NCBI GenBank assembly: GCA_016926555.1
Contig: JAFGOI010000006.1
Location: forward strand, 1-52,203
Origin: Patescibacteria group bacterium
GTDB lineage: Bacteria > Patescibacteriota > WWE3 > UBA101185 > UBA10185
Direction: 5' to 3'
DNA: 52,203 nt
Position numbers and translations under genes: made by a program. Shown here in pieces: positions 38,833 to 48,908 of this stretch. Under the pieces are notes generated by a model. It saw only the letters and a list, made by a program, of their open reading frames with translations, did no database searches and was not told where the DNA came from. Each line of letters begins with the position of its first letter. Within the stretch, counting starts at the first letter, position 1.

Positions 38833-39087
38833 TTATTGCAAGATACTCTCCCATAATTTCACATACGCGGAAAGCGAAGTTAGCTCCTCCCAAGCTACCT
38901 GTCTATAACCTTCCGCTTTCAGAGTTGATACCACCCTTGAAGACATCCGTCGTACACACCAGAATCCTGGGAAGAACTCTCCCAGGTATTCAACTCGTAT
39001 CCAAAAGGGCAGCACAACAAAAAACTTCCACGTCTCGTTCACAAAAACTTCGTGCACTGAGACGAGCGAGCAACGTATTCTATTCAT
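38833..39087 (-). CDS. Small 84-aa hypothetical protein
   Basis: aaggagg upstream of ATG (MNRIRCSLVSVHEVFVNETWKFF...); stop inside stem-loop 38811-38851. Confidence 0.45.
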   Translation of the reverse strand: MNRIRCSLVSVHEVFVNETWKFFVVLPFWIRVEYLGEFFPGFWCVRRMSSRVVSTLKAEGYRQVAWEELTSLSAYVKLWESILQ

Positions 39088-39163
39088 CTCATCACACTCC
39101 TCCTTAGGCACCAGAGTAATTTTGTATTTTGCATATTAACAGAAAAACCGACCACAAAAACCC

Positions 39164-39192
39164 TTGACAGCATCACATTTTTCAGTTATAGT
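39164..39192 (+). promoter_or_regulatory. Sigma-70-like promoter (TTGACA-N17-TATAGT)
   Basis: TTGACA 39164-39169, TATAGT 39187-39192, 23 bp upstream of the 39215 CDS. Confidence 0.75.
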
Positions 39193-39214
39193 GTCCAGAT
39201 TTTTGTGAAAGGTT

Positions 39215-39802
39215 ATGTTTATGAAAAAGCTAAAACAAAAGACACCTGATAAAATCACTGCCTCTCTGAATATGATATACGATAATGCGGATAAATCCCT
39301 GCGAGAAGCGAATATCACTGACAAATTCAGCATCGAGTTACTAAAAGACACAAAGAAACATTTAGAAATTCTAGAAAGAAGCGTCTATCAAACAGAAATA
39401 TTTGAAAACGGCACAATCAAAGAAACTATACTGGGATATATCGAAATCAAAGTGGATACAGTAAATGAAATTATCGCCCTGGAACTACTCCTCTATGATA
39501 AAAAAGAAAAATACCAAACACTCCTCATTAAATCAAACAGAGAATATGCAAAGCTAAGCAAATATACTGAGAACATTAAACTCAAAAACGAATTGAAAAA
39601 GGAACTAGCTGACGAAATATACCGTTTTAAAACGTATCTGGATGAATTAATAAATGTAGCTGACAGAAAACGAGGCATCCTAAAAGATACGCTTTATAAA
39701 CACCAGGAAAGAAACCGTATTCTAGTAAGGATATTAGAAAAACAGAACGATAAAAGAATTCTCTCCCGCATTATTCCTGACAAATACGCATTAGTGCAAT
39801 AA
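39215..39802 (+). CDS. Hypothetical coiled-coil protein
   Basis: 195-aa ORF behind consensus promoter. Confidence 0.6.
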   Translation: MFMKKLKQKTPDKITASLNMIYDNADKSLREANITDKFSIELLKDTKKHLEILERSVYQTEIFENGTIKETILGYIEIKVDTVNEIIALELLLYDKKEKYQTLLIKSNREYAKLSKYTENIKLKNELKKELADEIYRFKTYLDELINVADRKRGILKDTLYKHQERNRILVRILEKQNDKRILSRIIPDKYALVQ

Positions 39803-39827
39803 ACCTTTGTATGTATATAATAGAATT

Positions 39828-41414
39828 GTGAAAAATAGGGGCTTTAAAGAATTACTAACTTTTCTTTTCGTTGCGGCAACCGTTTTGGTTTTACTGGGAA
39901 TCCTTGTTTTCTTTGGTTCGCATAAAATCAGCCCAACCAACAACGAGCAAAAAGACCAATTATCAGCTCCCATTCCCACAGGAAAAACAGATCAAAACAG
40001 GTCGTTCCCCGAACCGATAAGAAAACCTGCTGTTGCAGGCCAATTTTATCCTGCCAATTCCACTGAACTTCAAACCGAGCTGGACAAATACCTATCAAAT
40101 GCCAACAAAGTTGACACCACGGGCACACTTAGAATCTTGTACGTACCCCACGCCGGAATAACATACGCTGGAAACACAGCTGCCTGGGGATTCAAGCAAA
40201 TTGACGGCAAAGAGTATTCCAGAGTTATCCTTATAGGATCTAGCCACAAAAAAGCCATCAACTATGCAGCTGTATATGCCGAAGGCAGCTGGGAAACACC
40301 GCTGGGAAAAGTTGCCGTAGATTCAGGTTTTGCCAGCAAAATTCTCGAAAACGATGAAAAGATACTGGCTGATATAAAGCCACACGAGGGAGAACATTCC
40401 CTAGAAATGGAACTAATATATCTCCAAAGAATAGTAGATAAGTTTACAATAGTTCCGATTATATTAGGTCAAACCGACGAAAGAATGATAGAAGTCTTAT
40501 CCTATAAATTAGCCTACTTAATGGATGACGAAACGTTGATAATTGTAAGCACTGATTTGTCACATTATCCAAACTGGGAGAATGCAAACTACTCAGACAA
40601 CAAAATAATCGACTCTATCCTGACCGGAAAAAGGTCTGAGTTTGAAAAGGTGTATTCAGAAATCGAAAATGAAAACATAGAAAACCTTGATACTTGCGCC
40701 TGCGGACATGAGTCGATTAAACTTGCCCTAGCAGTATCCGAACTACTACAGATCAGTGAGCATAAAAAACTAAAGTATGAAAATTCCGGAGATACTACGA
40801 AGGACAAAACAAGAGTTGTAGGTTATGGCTCTATTGGATCCTGGAGTGAAACACTACCGGAATTCTTACCTGATAAGAAAACTGAAGGAGAAATAATTAA
40901 AATATCCAGAGACACACTCGAATCTTATATCAAATCTAACAAAACCCCTGCCGTAGAAGCCGAAAACCCTTACCTACACTTACCCATAGGTGTATTTACT
41001 ACTCTGGAAAAAAAAGGAATTTTGCGGGGGTGTATCGGCCAGTTTGAGCCTAATCAGCCTTTATACAAAGTTATTCAGAGTACTACAATATCTGCCTCCA
41101 GCAAAGATTTTAGGTTCCAACCAGTCAAGTCTGAGGAGCTAGATGATATCAAAATTGAAATTTCACTCATGACACCTCGCAGAAGAGTCGATAGCTGGGA
41201 GGAAGTAATAGCTGGAGAACACGGAGTAGTGATTTCCTCCGGGGGGAAATCTGGAACTTTTTTGCCGCAAGTAGCCACAGATAACAAATGGGGGATTACA
41301 AGATTCCTTGAGGAACTGTGCACACAAAAAGTAGGTCTTAACAAAGATTGCTATAAAGACCCCAACTCACAACTATACACATTTACTGCTCATATAATAG
41401 ATGAACACAAGTAG
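39828..41414 (+). CDS. AmmeMemoRadiSam system MEMO-AMMECR1 fusion with N-terminal membrane anchor
   Basis: MEMO: YVPHAGITYAGNTAAWGF...VILIGSSHK...STDLSHYPN; AMMECR1: PIGVFTTLEKKGILRGCIGQFEP...WGITRFLEELC. Confidence 0.9.
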   Translation: MKNRGFKELLTFLFVAATVLVLLGILVFFGSHKISPTNNEQKDQLSAPIPTGKTDQNRSFPEPIRKPAVAGQFYPANSTELQTELDKYLSNANKVDTTGTLRILYVPHAGITYAGNTAAWGFKQIDGKEYSRVILIGSSHKKAINYAAVYAEGSWETPLGKVAVDSGFASKILENDEKILADIKPHEGEHSLEMELIYLQRIVDKFTIVPIILGQTDERMIEVLSYKLAYLMDDETLIIVSTDLSHYPNWENANYSDNKIIDSILTGKRSEFEKVYSEIENENIENLDTCACGHESIKLALAVSELLQISEHKKLKYENSGDTTKDKTRVVGYGSIGSWSETLPEFLPDKKTEGEIIKISRDTLESYIKSNKTPAVEAENPYLHLPIGVFTTLEKKGILRGCIGQFEPNQPLYKVIQSTTISASSKDFRFQPVKSEELDDIKIEISLMTPRRRVDSWEEVIAGEHGVVISSGGKSGTFLPQVATDNKWGITRFLEELCTQKVGLNKDCYKDPNSQLYTFTAHIIDEHK

Positions 41415-41457
41415 TGATGATATCTCATACGATTCACGTTCAATCACCTACTATAAA

Positions 41458-41805
41458 CTAAAGCTCAAGATCCGAAAACGAATCTTTTTCAACATTGTTC
41501 TCAATATAATTTAACAGCGCATCTAGTTCCTCAACAACAGCACTGTCCACCTCCTCCGGAGTGTCTTCGTCATCGACCAATTCCTCAAATTCACCCACGG
41601 TCTCGTCTCCTGTAGCGCCCTTCGCAATTGGAGTCGGGGTTGCTGTAACATCTACTGCTTCCTTGGCAGTATCCATAGTATTCTTCCTCGAAGAAGAGTT
41701 ACCAACTAAAAGATAGAACACAGTCGCAGACATTAGAAACAATACCAAAATAGTTGGAAATATTAACCCAGAATGGTATTCCTTTGGTCTCATTATTTCA
41801 TGCAT
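41458..41805 (-). CDS. Hypothetical single-span membrane protein
   Basis: TM segment plus acidic C-terminus; 2 bp gap to 41807-42475 gene. Confidence 0.55.
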   Translation of the reverse strand: MHEIMRPKEYHSGLIFPTILVLFLMSATVFYLLVGNSSSRKNTMDTAKEAVDVTATPTPIAKGATGDETVGEFEELVDDEDTPEEVDSAVVEELDALLNYIENNVEKDSFSDLEL

Positions 41806-41806
41806 C

Positions 41807-42475
41807 TTATTCTACCTCCTCGTTTACAACTTCATTACTAGCTCCACTGTCGGAAACAGGAGATCTCTGCTGCCTTAGATCTTTAATATCTTCTCTTATC
41901 TCGTCTTTATAGAATTCTCTGATCCCCAGTCTCGCCGCAAACACAACCCGCAGTTGATCTCTTGCTGCTTTCACTGCATCTGCAAACGCACCTTGAGACT
42001 CGCCGCAAACCACTTCTCGGGTCGCTTTTAGCAAATCTATAAATTTTACATACTCAGAGGCATAATCCAATATCATTGAGTCCAAAGTTTGAAGATCTAA
42101 CGCCAGTTCCTCTACATCATATCCTTTGTCACTTAATTTTTGAACAATATCAGTAATTCTATCTTTAAGATTGTTGTAGTACTCGATATGCTTATCTTTG
42201 TTAGCTTCAAACTTCTCAATTCTCTCCTCAATTCTTTGAGTTAACTGATCGCATCTTTTCTGCAACCTATCTTGCAATTCCTCTCTATGTGTCTCAAGTA
42301 GATTGCTTTTAGTCTCATCCCAGTTTGAGAGAGCTTTTCTCTCAGTAGTTCCCATTACAGGAGAATTGGAAGAAGCATGAGTAGAATTAACACTTGCAGC
42401 TCTTGATAAAACTAAAAGAGGTACTACAAAAAACGAAAGAGAATAAAACATAAAAGCTTTAATTTTTCTTCTCAC
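41807..42475 (-). CDS. Hypothetical secreted coiled-coil protein
   Basis: Signal-peptide-like N-terminus and helical body. Confidence 0.6.
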   Translation of the reverse strand: MRRKIKAFMFYSLSFFVVPLLVLSRAASVNSTHASSNSPVMGTTERKALSNWDETKSNLLETHREELQDRLQKRCDQLTQRIEERIEKFEANKDKHIEYYNNLKDRITDIVQKLSDKGYDVEELALDLQTLDSMILDYASEYVKFIDLLKATREVVCGESQGAFADAVKAARDQLRVVFAARLGIREFYKDEIREDIKDLRQQRSPVSDSGASNEVVNEEVE

Positions 42476-42517
42476 GATTTCAGATTATATTAACAAAAAT
42501 CAAATGTCAACGGATCC

Positions 42518-43378
42518 CTACTCTATTCCCAAGACCGACTGCAAAACCTGATATCTGACTTTATAATGATTACCGCCTTTACTAATCCAATAGAAATCCT
42601 CTTTATCTAAAATATCTAATTTCTCTTCAGCTCCGTCTTTAAATGTTAAGGTCATAAAACCCCTATATCTTGTGCTTTCATATTCTGAAATCTCCTCCAC
42701 ATTTAAGAAAGAGTCGGCGTTTAAAGGAGAAAATGTCTGGATAGCTGCCTGCCAATTTTCGTCCCCCTCAGAGATGGATTTCTTCACTCCACCAACTGAC
42801 AAGTCTACTCGAGTTAACTCCTTGCCATACACATCTAAAATAAGTTTATCCCTCCAGTCATCGCCCAGAGTAGCCATCCTTGGGATAGTAGCTTGCACTA
42901 ACACTGTTTCATCTGAGTGTTTAGTTCTTACATAATACGTATTTGACACCTGTGCTCTTTTACCGATTATTAGATTTATGCTCTGGTCTCCTGTTTCAAT
43001 GGTTACCAAATAACCAAGTTCTTCCGAAACCCCCAGATCCTCATGGTTTTTTGGATTGATTGATGCCGTTTCAATCACTTCCATAGAGGAAAGACCATCT
43101 AACATCACATTTACCTTGGAATCTGAAGCTTTATGTTCTCCTACGTACCAAGAATTATTCTGCTTCGTCAGATTTATACTCGAGCCACCTTTAGTGATAA
43201 CTACACTCTGCACCTGATCGACCTGAAACTCAACAAGCAGATTTTTCTTCTCAATTCCGCCTACGCTGCTTTTCTTGGAAACCCTATCCTTTACTACTTC
43301 CTGAATCTGAGGAATGAGTGACACTACTAATAACGCTACAAATATTATTCCCAACAGTTTTATATGACGGGATTTCAT
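42518..43378 (-). CDS. DUF4340 domain protein
   Basis: VQSVVITKGGSSINLTKQNNSWYVG...SKVNVMLDGLSSMEV; adjacent to gliding-type ABC genes. Confidence 0.8.
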   Translation of the reverse strand: MKSRHIKLLGIIFVALLVVSLIPQIQEVVKDRVSKKSSVGGIEKKNLLVEFQVDQVQSVVITKGGSSINLTKQNNSWYVGEHKASDSKVNVMLDGLSSMEVIETASINPKNHEDLGVSEELGYLVTIETGDQSINLIIGKRAQVSNTYYVRTKHSDETVLVQATIPRMATLGDDWRDKLILDVYGKELTRVDLSVGGVKKSISEGDENWQAAIQTFSPLNADSFLNVEEISEYESTRYRGFMTLTFKDGAEEKLDILDKEDFYWISKGGNHYKVRYQVLQSVLGIE

Positions 43379-43383
43379 ATTTA

Positions 43384-45630
43384 TTACACAAACTTTTGCC
43401 CACCTAACTTCTTTCTCTTGAGCAATCTCATTCCTCCATATAACGTAGGTACTATGAACGCAAGCCCCATATTTACGTACTTAATCCTGGCAGGTTGATC
43501 CTCACTCTCAAAAAAGAACGTGCCGAAGGGCCGCTCCTTAATTCTTATATCTCCAAGAGATTCCTCCTCCGAAAGCCATGATATTGCATTTGTACCCAAA
43601 AATAGATTTTCCGGACTTGTCTGAATATTTTGGTTAGAAAGGAAATCCGAATCGCCAAAAATAATCATACTTCCGCCATTCTCGGCTTTAAGGGACACTG
43701 CCGCAGTTTTTTCGCCAAGATTGTTAGTGTCAAATTTCTGAGTTGGATCTAATATATAACCTTCAGTCTTAACCCCCGCAAATGGAGTCGTATTCAAAAG
43801 CTTCGTTACGGTATATCCCTTATTCTTAGCCTCTTGCTCCGATATTGATAACGACGACCCCCAGGGAATTAACACACTCTTAATCTTGAACGTAATCGGG
43901 TTTGTTCCGTCAAGTGGGACCGTTTTTATCCAATACGGATAGGGTAGAAAATATGAAAGCCAACCATCCGAAAATCTCACAGTCTCGTTGAATCTCATAT
44001 CGTACATTAGATCTTTATTAATTGTAACCCCGTATTCAGAAACAAGATCACTCAAACTATTAGCGTTCTCACTCACATTCTGCACTTCCATGTTAATCAT
44101 ATAGTTATCTATAAGGAATAAAACCGAGCCCCCGTTGTTAATAAAATCTCTAATTGCCTTCTTTTCACTGTCCGCCATTACTAGGTTCGGGCCTGCAACT
44201 ACCAAGACATCTACATCACCACCTACTTCTACGGGAGTTTTTCCCTCAGATTCCTCCTGATTCGGAGTACTTAATACCAAATTCGAAATATCATACTGCC
44301 TGGATAATTCATCAGCAAGAAACGAATAATCGGTATAAACATCTTTTTCGCCATGCCCCGCTAAAAACTTAACCGTTTTCTTATCCTTTACAGTAAGCTT
44401 CTTTATAAAACTGGTAAGTTGATATTCCAAATCAGCAGTTGACTGGATAAATGGGATTGACTCACTATTACCTGCGTATATAACTGCTAAACCAATATAA
44501 CCGGTTTTTAGCTGGAACTCTTCCTGTCCAATAACATTAAATTGCACCTCGCGCACTCCGTAAGCAGCCGCCTGCTGTTTAAGCGATGAGTCCTCAGAGG
44601 GATTCAAGATCTTTACTACAACATTATCTTTCGAGGCGTTAGAATAATCCCTTAATAAATCTTTTGTTTCGCGCAAAATAGGAGTGTACTGGGCGGGGAG
44701 CTTATCGGAAACATAGAAATTTATCGTAACAATATCATCTAGCTCGTTCAAAATCCTCTTCGTAGAGTCAGATAATGTATAAATTCTGCTTTGAGTAAGG
44801 TCTAGTCTTCCCGATATCCTATTCCCAATGATATTAGTCAACACTGTAATGCCGACTAACAGCGTCACCCCAACTTGAAAAGTTCTATACATCGACCTTC
44901 TATTCCCGAAACGCCTCTTTAGCATTTGCAGATATGCCAGACCCAAAAACACAAAAATAAAAGATAAAAAATACCAAAGATCTCTCACATCCAGAACCCC
45001 CCGTGATACCGAGTTCATATGGGAAGCAAGAGATAGTCTCTCAGAAACCAAAGCCGCCCACGTGGGTAACGACATCGTAAAAATCTCTGTACCCGAAATA
45101 ATAAGTATAAATCCCGCCGCAACTGATACAAGCAATGCAGCAATCTGAGAACCAACCAAACCCGACACAAATATCCCCAGGGCTATAAATGCCGCCCCAA
45201 AGAGTAAACTGCCAAGAAATTGCCCCGCAAAAACCCCCCAGTCGAAACTGCCATATTTACTAAAGGAAAAAGCTATAGGTATAACAAACAATAGAACCAA
45301 AAACAAAAAACACACTGCGCCCAAAAACTTACCAACAATAAAGTCCAACTCACTTATCGGCTGAGTGAGTATCCACTCCAACGTCCCATCATCCTTTTCC
45401 TTTGCTATGGAGGACATTGTTATAGCTGGAACCAACATAAGCATCATCCAGGGAAATATGCTGTACAAACTTCTTAATGAAGATTCACCAATCAGGAAGG
45501 CATTCTTAAAAAACAGGAATTCCCAAAGCAAGAGAAACACGACAGCTACAATATAAGATGAGGGGCTGATTAAATATGATTGAATCTCTTTTTTAGTTAT
45601 TTTGAGTATATTTCTTATTTTCATTCTCAT
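43384..45630 (-). CDS. GldF-GldG-type fusion: ABC-2 permease plus extracytoplasmic GldG domain
   Basis: ABC-2 permease N-terminus; GRLDLTQSRIYTLSDSTKRILNELDDIVTINFYVSDKLPAQY. Confidence 0.88.
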   Translation of the reverse strand: MRMKIRNILKITKKEIQSYLISPSSYIVAVVFLLLWEFLFFKNAFLIGESSLRSLYSIFPWMMLMLVPAITMSSIAKEKDDGTLEWILTQPISELDFIVGKFLGAVCFLFLVLLFVIPIAFSFSKYGSFDWGVFAGQFLGSLLFGAAFIALGIFVSGLVGSQIAALLVSVAAGFILIISGTEIFTMSLPTWAALVSERLSLASHMNSVSRGVLDVRDLWYFLSFIFVFLGLAYLQMLKRRFGNRRSMYRTFQVGVTLLVGITVLTNIIGNRISGRLDLTQSRIYTLSDSTKRILNELDDIVTINFYVSDKLPAQYTPILRETKDLLRDYSNASKDNVVVKILNPSEDSSLKQQAAAYGVREVQFNVIGQEEFQLKTGYIGLAVIYAGNSESIPFIQSTADLEYQLTSFIKKLTVKDKKTVKFLAGHGEKDVYTDYSFLADELSRQYDISNLVLSTPNQEESEGKTPVEVGGDVDVLVVAGPNLVMADSEKKAIRDFINNGGSVLFLIDNYMINMEVQNVSENANSLSDLVSEYGVTINKDLMYDMRFNETVRFSDGWLSYFLPYPYWIKTVPLDGTNPITFKIKSVLIPWGSSLSISEQEAKNKGYTVTKLLNTTPFAGVKTEGYILDPTQKFDTNNLGEKTAAVSLKAENGGSMIIFGDSDFLSNQNIQTSPENLFLGTNAISWLSEEESLGDIRIKERPFGTFFFESEDQPARIKYVNMGLAFIVPTLYGGMRLLKRKKLGGQKFV

Positions 45631-46556
45631 GATGTAAGCTCCTTAAACACATCCTCAAGGTGCTGCTTCACTTCATTTAGCGACCAAATTACCCAGCCGT
45701 TTTTTGCGGCTAATTTACTAATATCTGGTTGAATTACATCTTTAGTTTCCAGCACCATCCGAACGTCATATTTGGACCCTTCAATCTTATCTATTGATAT
45801 TTCTTTTACCTTCTTAAGATCCTTTAATATCTTGCTGATACCTTTTCCCTCCACAACTAAGTGAACCGTTTTCTCATTTTTCGCCCCACGGGAAAGTTCA
45901 TCTGTACTGCCATCGGCAACCTTCTGCCCTTCGTTTATAACAATTGCTCTGGTACATAGAGCCTCCACCTCCTGCATAACATGCGTACTTATTAAAATTG
46001 TGTGCTCCTTTGCCAGCTTCTTAATCAGATCTCGTATCTCTCTTCTTTGATTTGGGTCCAAACCTTCCGTGGGCTCATCCATAATCAGTATTTTCGGATT
46101 GTTCAGTAATGCGACGGCGATCCCTAATCTCTGTTTATAGCCTTTCGATAATTCCCCAACGGGCCTGTAATATACGTCCTTGATACCTACAGCATCAACC
46201 ACAAACTTGACAGCCGATCTTCTTTCTTCCTCCGGGATCTTTTTCAAATCCGCAGCAAGGTCCAAAACCTCACTTGCCAACATATCTTTATACAGAGGAT
46301 TGTTCTCAGGAAGGTATCCCATACTTTCTTGTGCTTTAACCGGATTAGATAAAACTGAAATACCATCAATTAACACCTCACCTTCATCTGGATATAAAAA
46401 GCCGCTCATTACTCTCATCGTTGTAGTTTTACCTGCTCCATTTGGGCCCAGCAATCCAACAATCTCGCCCTGTGAAACTTCAAAAGAGAGGTCGTTCAAG
46501 GCTTGTACTGTTCCAAATGTCTTTGATATATTCTTAACCGAGAGCACGTTTAACAA
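45627..46556 (-). CDS. Gliding-type ABC transporter ATP-binding protein
   Basis: GPNGAGKTTTMRVMSGFL; LSKGYKQRLGIAVALLNNPKILIMDEPTEGLDPNQRREIRDLI. Confidence 0.93.
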   Translation of the reverse strand: MLNVLSVKNISKTFGTVQALNDLSFEVSQGEIVGLLGPNGAGKTTTMRVMSGFLYPDEGEVLIDGISVLSNPVKAQESMGYLPENNPLYKDMLASEVLDLAADLKKIPEEERRSAVKFVVDAVGIKDVYYRPVGELSKGYKQRLGIAVALLNNPKILIMDEPTEGLDPNQRREIRDLIKKLAKEHTILISTHVMQEVEALCTRAIVINEGQKVADGSTDELSRGAKNEKTVHLVVEGKGISKILKDLKKVKEISIDKIEGSKYDVRMVLETKDVIQPDISKLAAKNGWVIWSLNEVKQHLEDVFKELTS

Positions 46557-46659
46557 TATAGTAAATGTCTTCGATTTTGTAAACTCTGTATTTGAATGGC
46601 ATAATCTAATGACAAATATCGTAAATCATTTGCGCTATCTGATATAATTCTGCTGTTAT

Positions 46660-47463
46660 ATGCCAAATAAACAAGAAACTACCGATCTGAAGATCCCAAA
46701 CCATATCGCAATAATTCCCGATGGAAACAGGAGATGGGCAAAAAGCAAAGGTCTTCCAACTTTAATGGGACATAGAACAGGTTTTGAAGCAGCCAACAAG
46801 GATATTGAATACGCGAGAGACATCGGCGTTCATACAATGACTCTATGGGGATTTTCTACAGAGAACTGGAATAGAACTGAAGAAGAAGTTAAGTATCTCA
46901 TGAATCTCTTTGAAGAAATGATCGAAAAAAATCTTAAAAAGGCCATAAAACAAGAAGCAAGAATTATCCACCTCGGAAGAAAAGACCGAATACCAGAAGC
47001 TCTAAGAAAAAAGATTGAAAACGCAGAAGAAAAAACCCTAAATTTTACAAAACACACGCTAAATATGGCCATAGATTATGGGGGCCACGACGAAATCACA
47101 AGAGCCACACAAAAAATTCTAAGGGATTTTAAAGATGGAAAAATTACTTCGGACGATCTATACAAAGAAGATGGAAAATACGCCGGAAAATATCCCTACT
47201 TAATCTTCAAAAACTACCTGGACACAAAAGACCAGCCATACCCCTATCCGGATTTGCTAATAAGAACAAGCGGGGAACAAAGATTCAGCGGATTCTTGTC
47301 CTGGCAGATGGCCTACAGCGAAATATACTTCGCTAAGGTTCACATGCCCGATTTTGGTCCAAAGGAATTTAAAAAAGCTATAGAAGATTATTCAAGAAGG
47401 GATAGGAGATTTGGTGGCAATTCAAAGTTGAGTACCGGAGATTATACTAAACAAGCTAATTAA
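46660..47463 (+). CDS. uppS: Isoprenyl transferase (undecaprenyl pyrophosphate synthase)
   Basis: HIAIIPDGNRRWAKSKGLPTLMGHRTGFE; TLWGFSTENWNR; PDLLIRTSGEQRFSGFLSWQMAYSEIYF. Confidence 0.96.
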   Translation: MPNKQETTDLKIPNHIAIIPDGNRRWAKSKGLPTLMGHRTGFEAANKDIEYARDIGVHTMTLWGFSTENWNRTEEEVKYLMNLFEEMIEKNLKKAIKQEARIIHLGRKDRIPEALRKKIENAEEKTLNFTKHTLNMAIDYGGHDEITRATQKILRDFKDGKITSDDLYKEDGKYAGKYPYLIFKNYLDTKDQPYPYPDLLIRTSGEQRFSGFLSWQMAYSEIYFAKVHMPDFGPKEFKKAIEDYSRRDRRFGGNSKLSTGDYTKQAN

Positions 47464-47539
47464 TTCGTTTCTGTTTCCTTATATTCTTTTTTCTGGTCTT
47501 ACGCCACTGCGCATCTTTTTTCTTTTTTCTAACACTCAT
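47456..47539 (-). CDS. Very small basic peptide MSVRKKKKDAQWRKTRKKNIRKQKRIN (absent from ORF track)
   Basis: Open frame of 27 codons, extremely basic; no clear SD. Confidence 0.25.
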   Translation of the reverse strand: MSVRKKKKDAQWRKTRKKNIRKQKRIN

Positions 47540-47572
47540 AACTAAGATATTTTGCCATAAAAACAGCAAAAA

Positions 47573-47935
47573 TCAAGCGTTAACGACTTTTGCGGAGAAT
47601 ATTACACGCTTTTCGTTGCCCTCTCCATCCGTAAATTTCAACTGACCTGTTTCTTTGTAATAATCAGCTAATTCTTGAGCTAGCATTTCTTTATGATCTT
47701 TGATTTCATCCCGCAATTCCCTCACCTTCATATCCATACTTCTCATAGTAGGTCTGGCTACAACCCTTTCTTTTGCCAGTTTGAAATCCGATCTTTGCTT
47801 CCTCGCTTTTTCCTGTTCCACTTGATATTCAGGATCGCTCTCAAGAGATTCCGTATACTGAGTGCGCAACTTGTGCATTTCATCCTGCAAATCCGAAATT
47901 ATTTTTAATCTATTGTTAATCGTGTCTTGACTCAT
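47573..47935 (-). CDS. Hypothetical coiled-coil protein
   Basis: MSQDTINNRLKIISDLQDEMHKLRTQY; start moved to internal Met. Confidence 0.55.
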   Translation of the reverse strand: MSQDTINNRLKIISDLQDEMHKLRTQYTESLESDPEYQVEQEKARKQRSDFKLAKERVVARPTMRSMDMKVRELRDEIKDHKEMLAQELADYYKETGQLKFTDGEGNEKRVIFSAKVVNA

Positions 47936-47985
47936 ACTGGTTAGTGTAACATACACTAAAAATATACTTTTTTTTCTATCCGGCG

Positions 47986-48828
47986 CTACACCTTTACTCT
48001 AAACCTCTTTGAAACAAACTCTTTTTTATCAAAACTTCCGCCAAACAATTTCCCCAAACTTTTGCAGTCTTTTTTTGTATACGGACCGTTCATAACTCTC
48101 CTTAGTGATGTAACAAAACCCTCCGCATTCAAATCCCGGCAAATATCTTGAGACAGCGACCTGACATAAATACCTCTTGATGTTTCTGCATAAAAAGTGC
48201 CTAAAGCGGCAACTACATTAGGATCAATCCCCGCAACCGCTTTCTCCCATTGGCCTATTATTTTTTCCTGTCTAAAATGGCCTACTATACTGTAAAGATT
48301 GGGAAGTATTTGTTCTTCGATTATTTTTTTAAATAAGACTTTATTAAGCTTTTTCAACTCCAGTTTGTATATTTCACCCTTTTTCTCCGGCAAGTCTGGT
48401 GTATCTATATTAAGATGGGCCCACTCGAATAACCTTTTTCCCCCATGTCGTATTGCTGAATATAAAGGAACTGTCTGTGTATACTTTCCGACCAACTTTT
48501 TACATACGCTTTTTATTTCCGCCCTATCGATTTCTTTATTTAGAGAACCAATGTTACGAAGTCCTCCAGTAACAAACCCCATGGCATCGTATGAGTCAGT
48601 TGAAATTCCAAAAGTTATCCCAAACTCATATCCCTTTATATAATCAGAATACTTATCCTTTTTAAACCTCTCATCTCCGGTAAGTACAACAATAACGCCT
48701 TCAGCTAATGGATCTAATGTACCCGTATGAGTCGCTTTGGTATTTAGAAGCCCCCCAATGTTTCGCGATATTTGATGTGTCGAAAAACCGATAGGCTGCC
48801 AAATTGGAATTATCTGAGAATTAACCAT
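47986..48828 (-). CDS. truB: tRNA pseudouridine synthase B
   Basis: GFSTHQISRNIGGLLNTKATHTGTLDPLAEGVIVVLTGD; PLYSAIRHGGKRLFEWA. Confidence 0.9.
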   Translation of the reverse strand: MVNSQIIPIWQPIGFSTHQISRNIGGLLNTKATHTGTLDPLAEGVIVVLTGDERFKKDKYSDYIKGYEFGITFGISTDSYDAMGFVTGGLRNIGSLNKEIDRAEIKSVCKKLVGKYTQTVPLYSAIRHGGKRLFEWAHLNIDTPDLPEKKGEIYKLELKKLNKVLFKKIIEEQILPNLYSIVGHFRQEKIIGQWEKAVAGIDPNVVAALGTFYAETSRGIYVRSLSQDICRDLNAEGFVTSLRRVMNGPYTKKDCKSLGKLFGGSFDKKEFVSKRFRVKV

Positions 48829-48908
48829 ACAACTGGTATATAAACAAATACACTGCTGTATTTCAAGTAGTGCGAAAATCTCGTTTGCAAATGTACTAAA
48901 ATAGGAAC

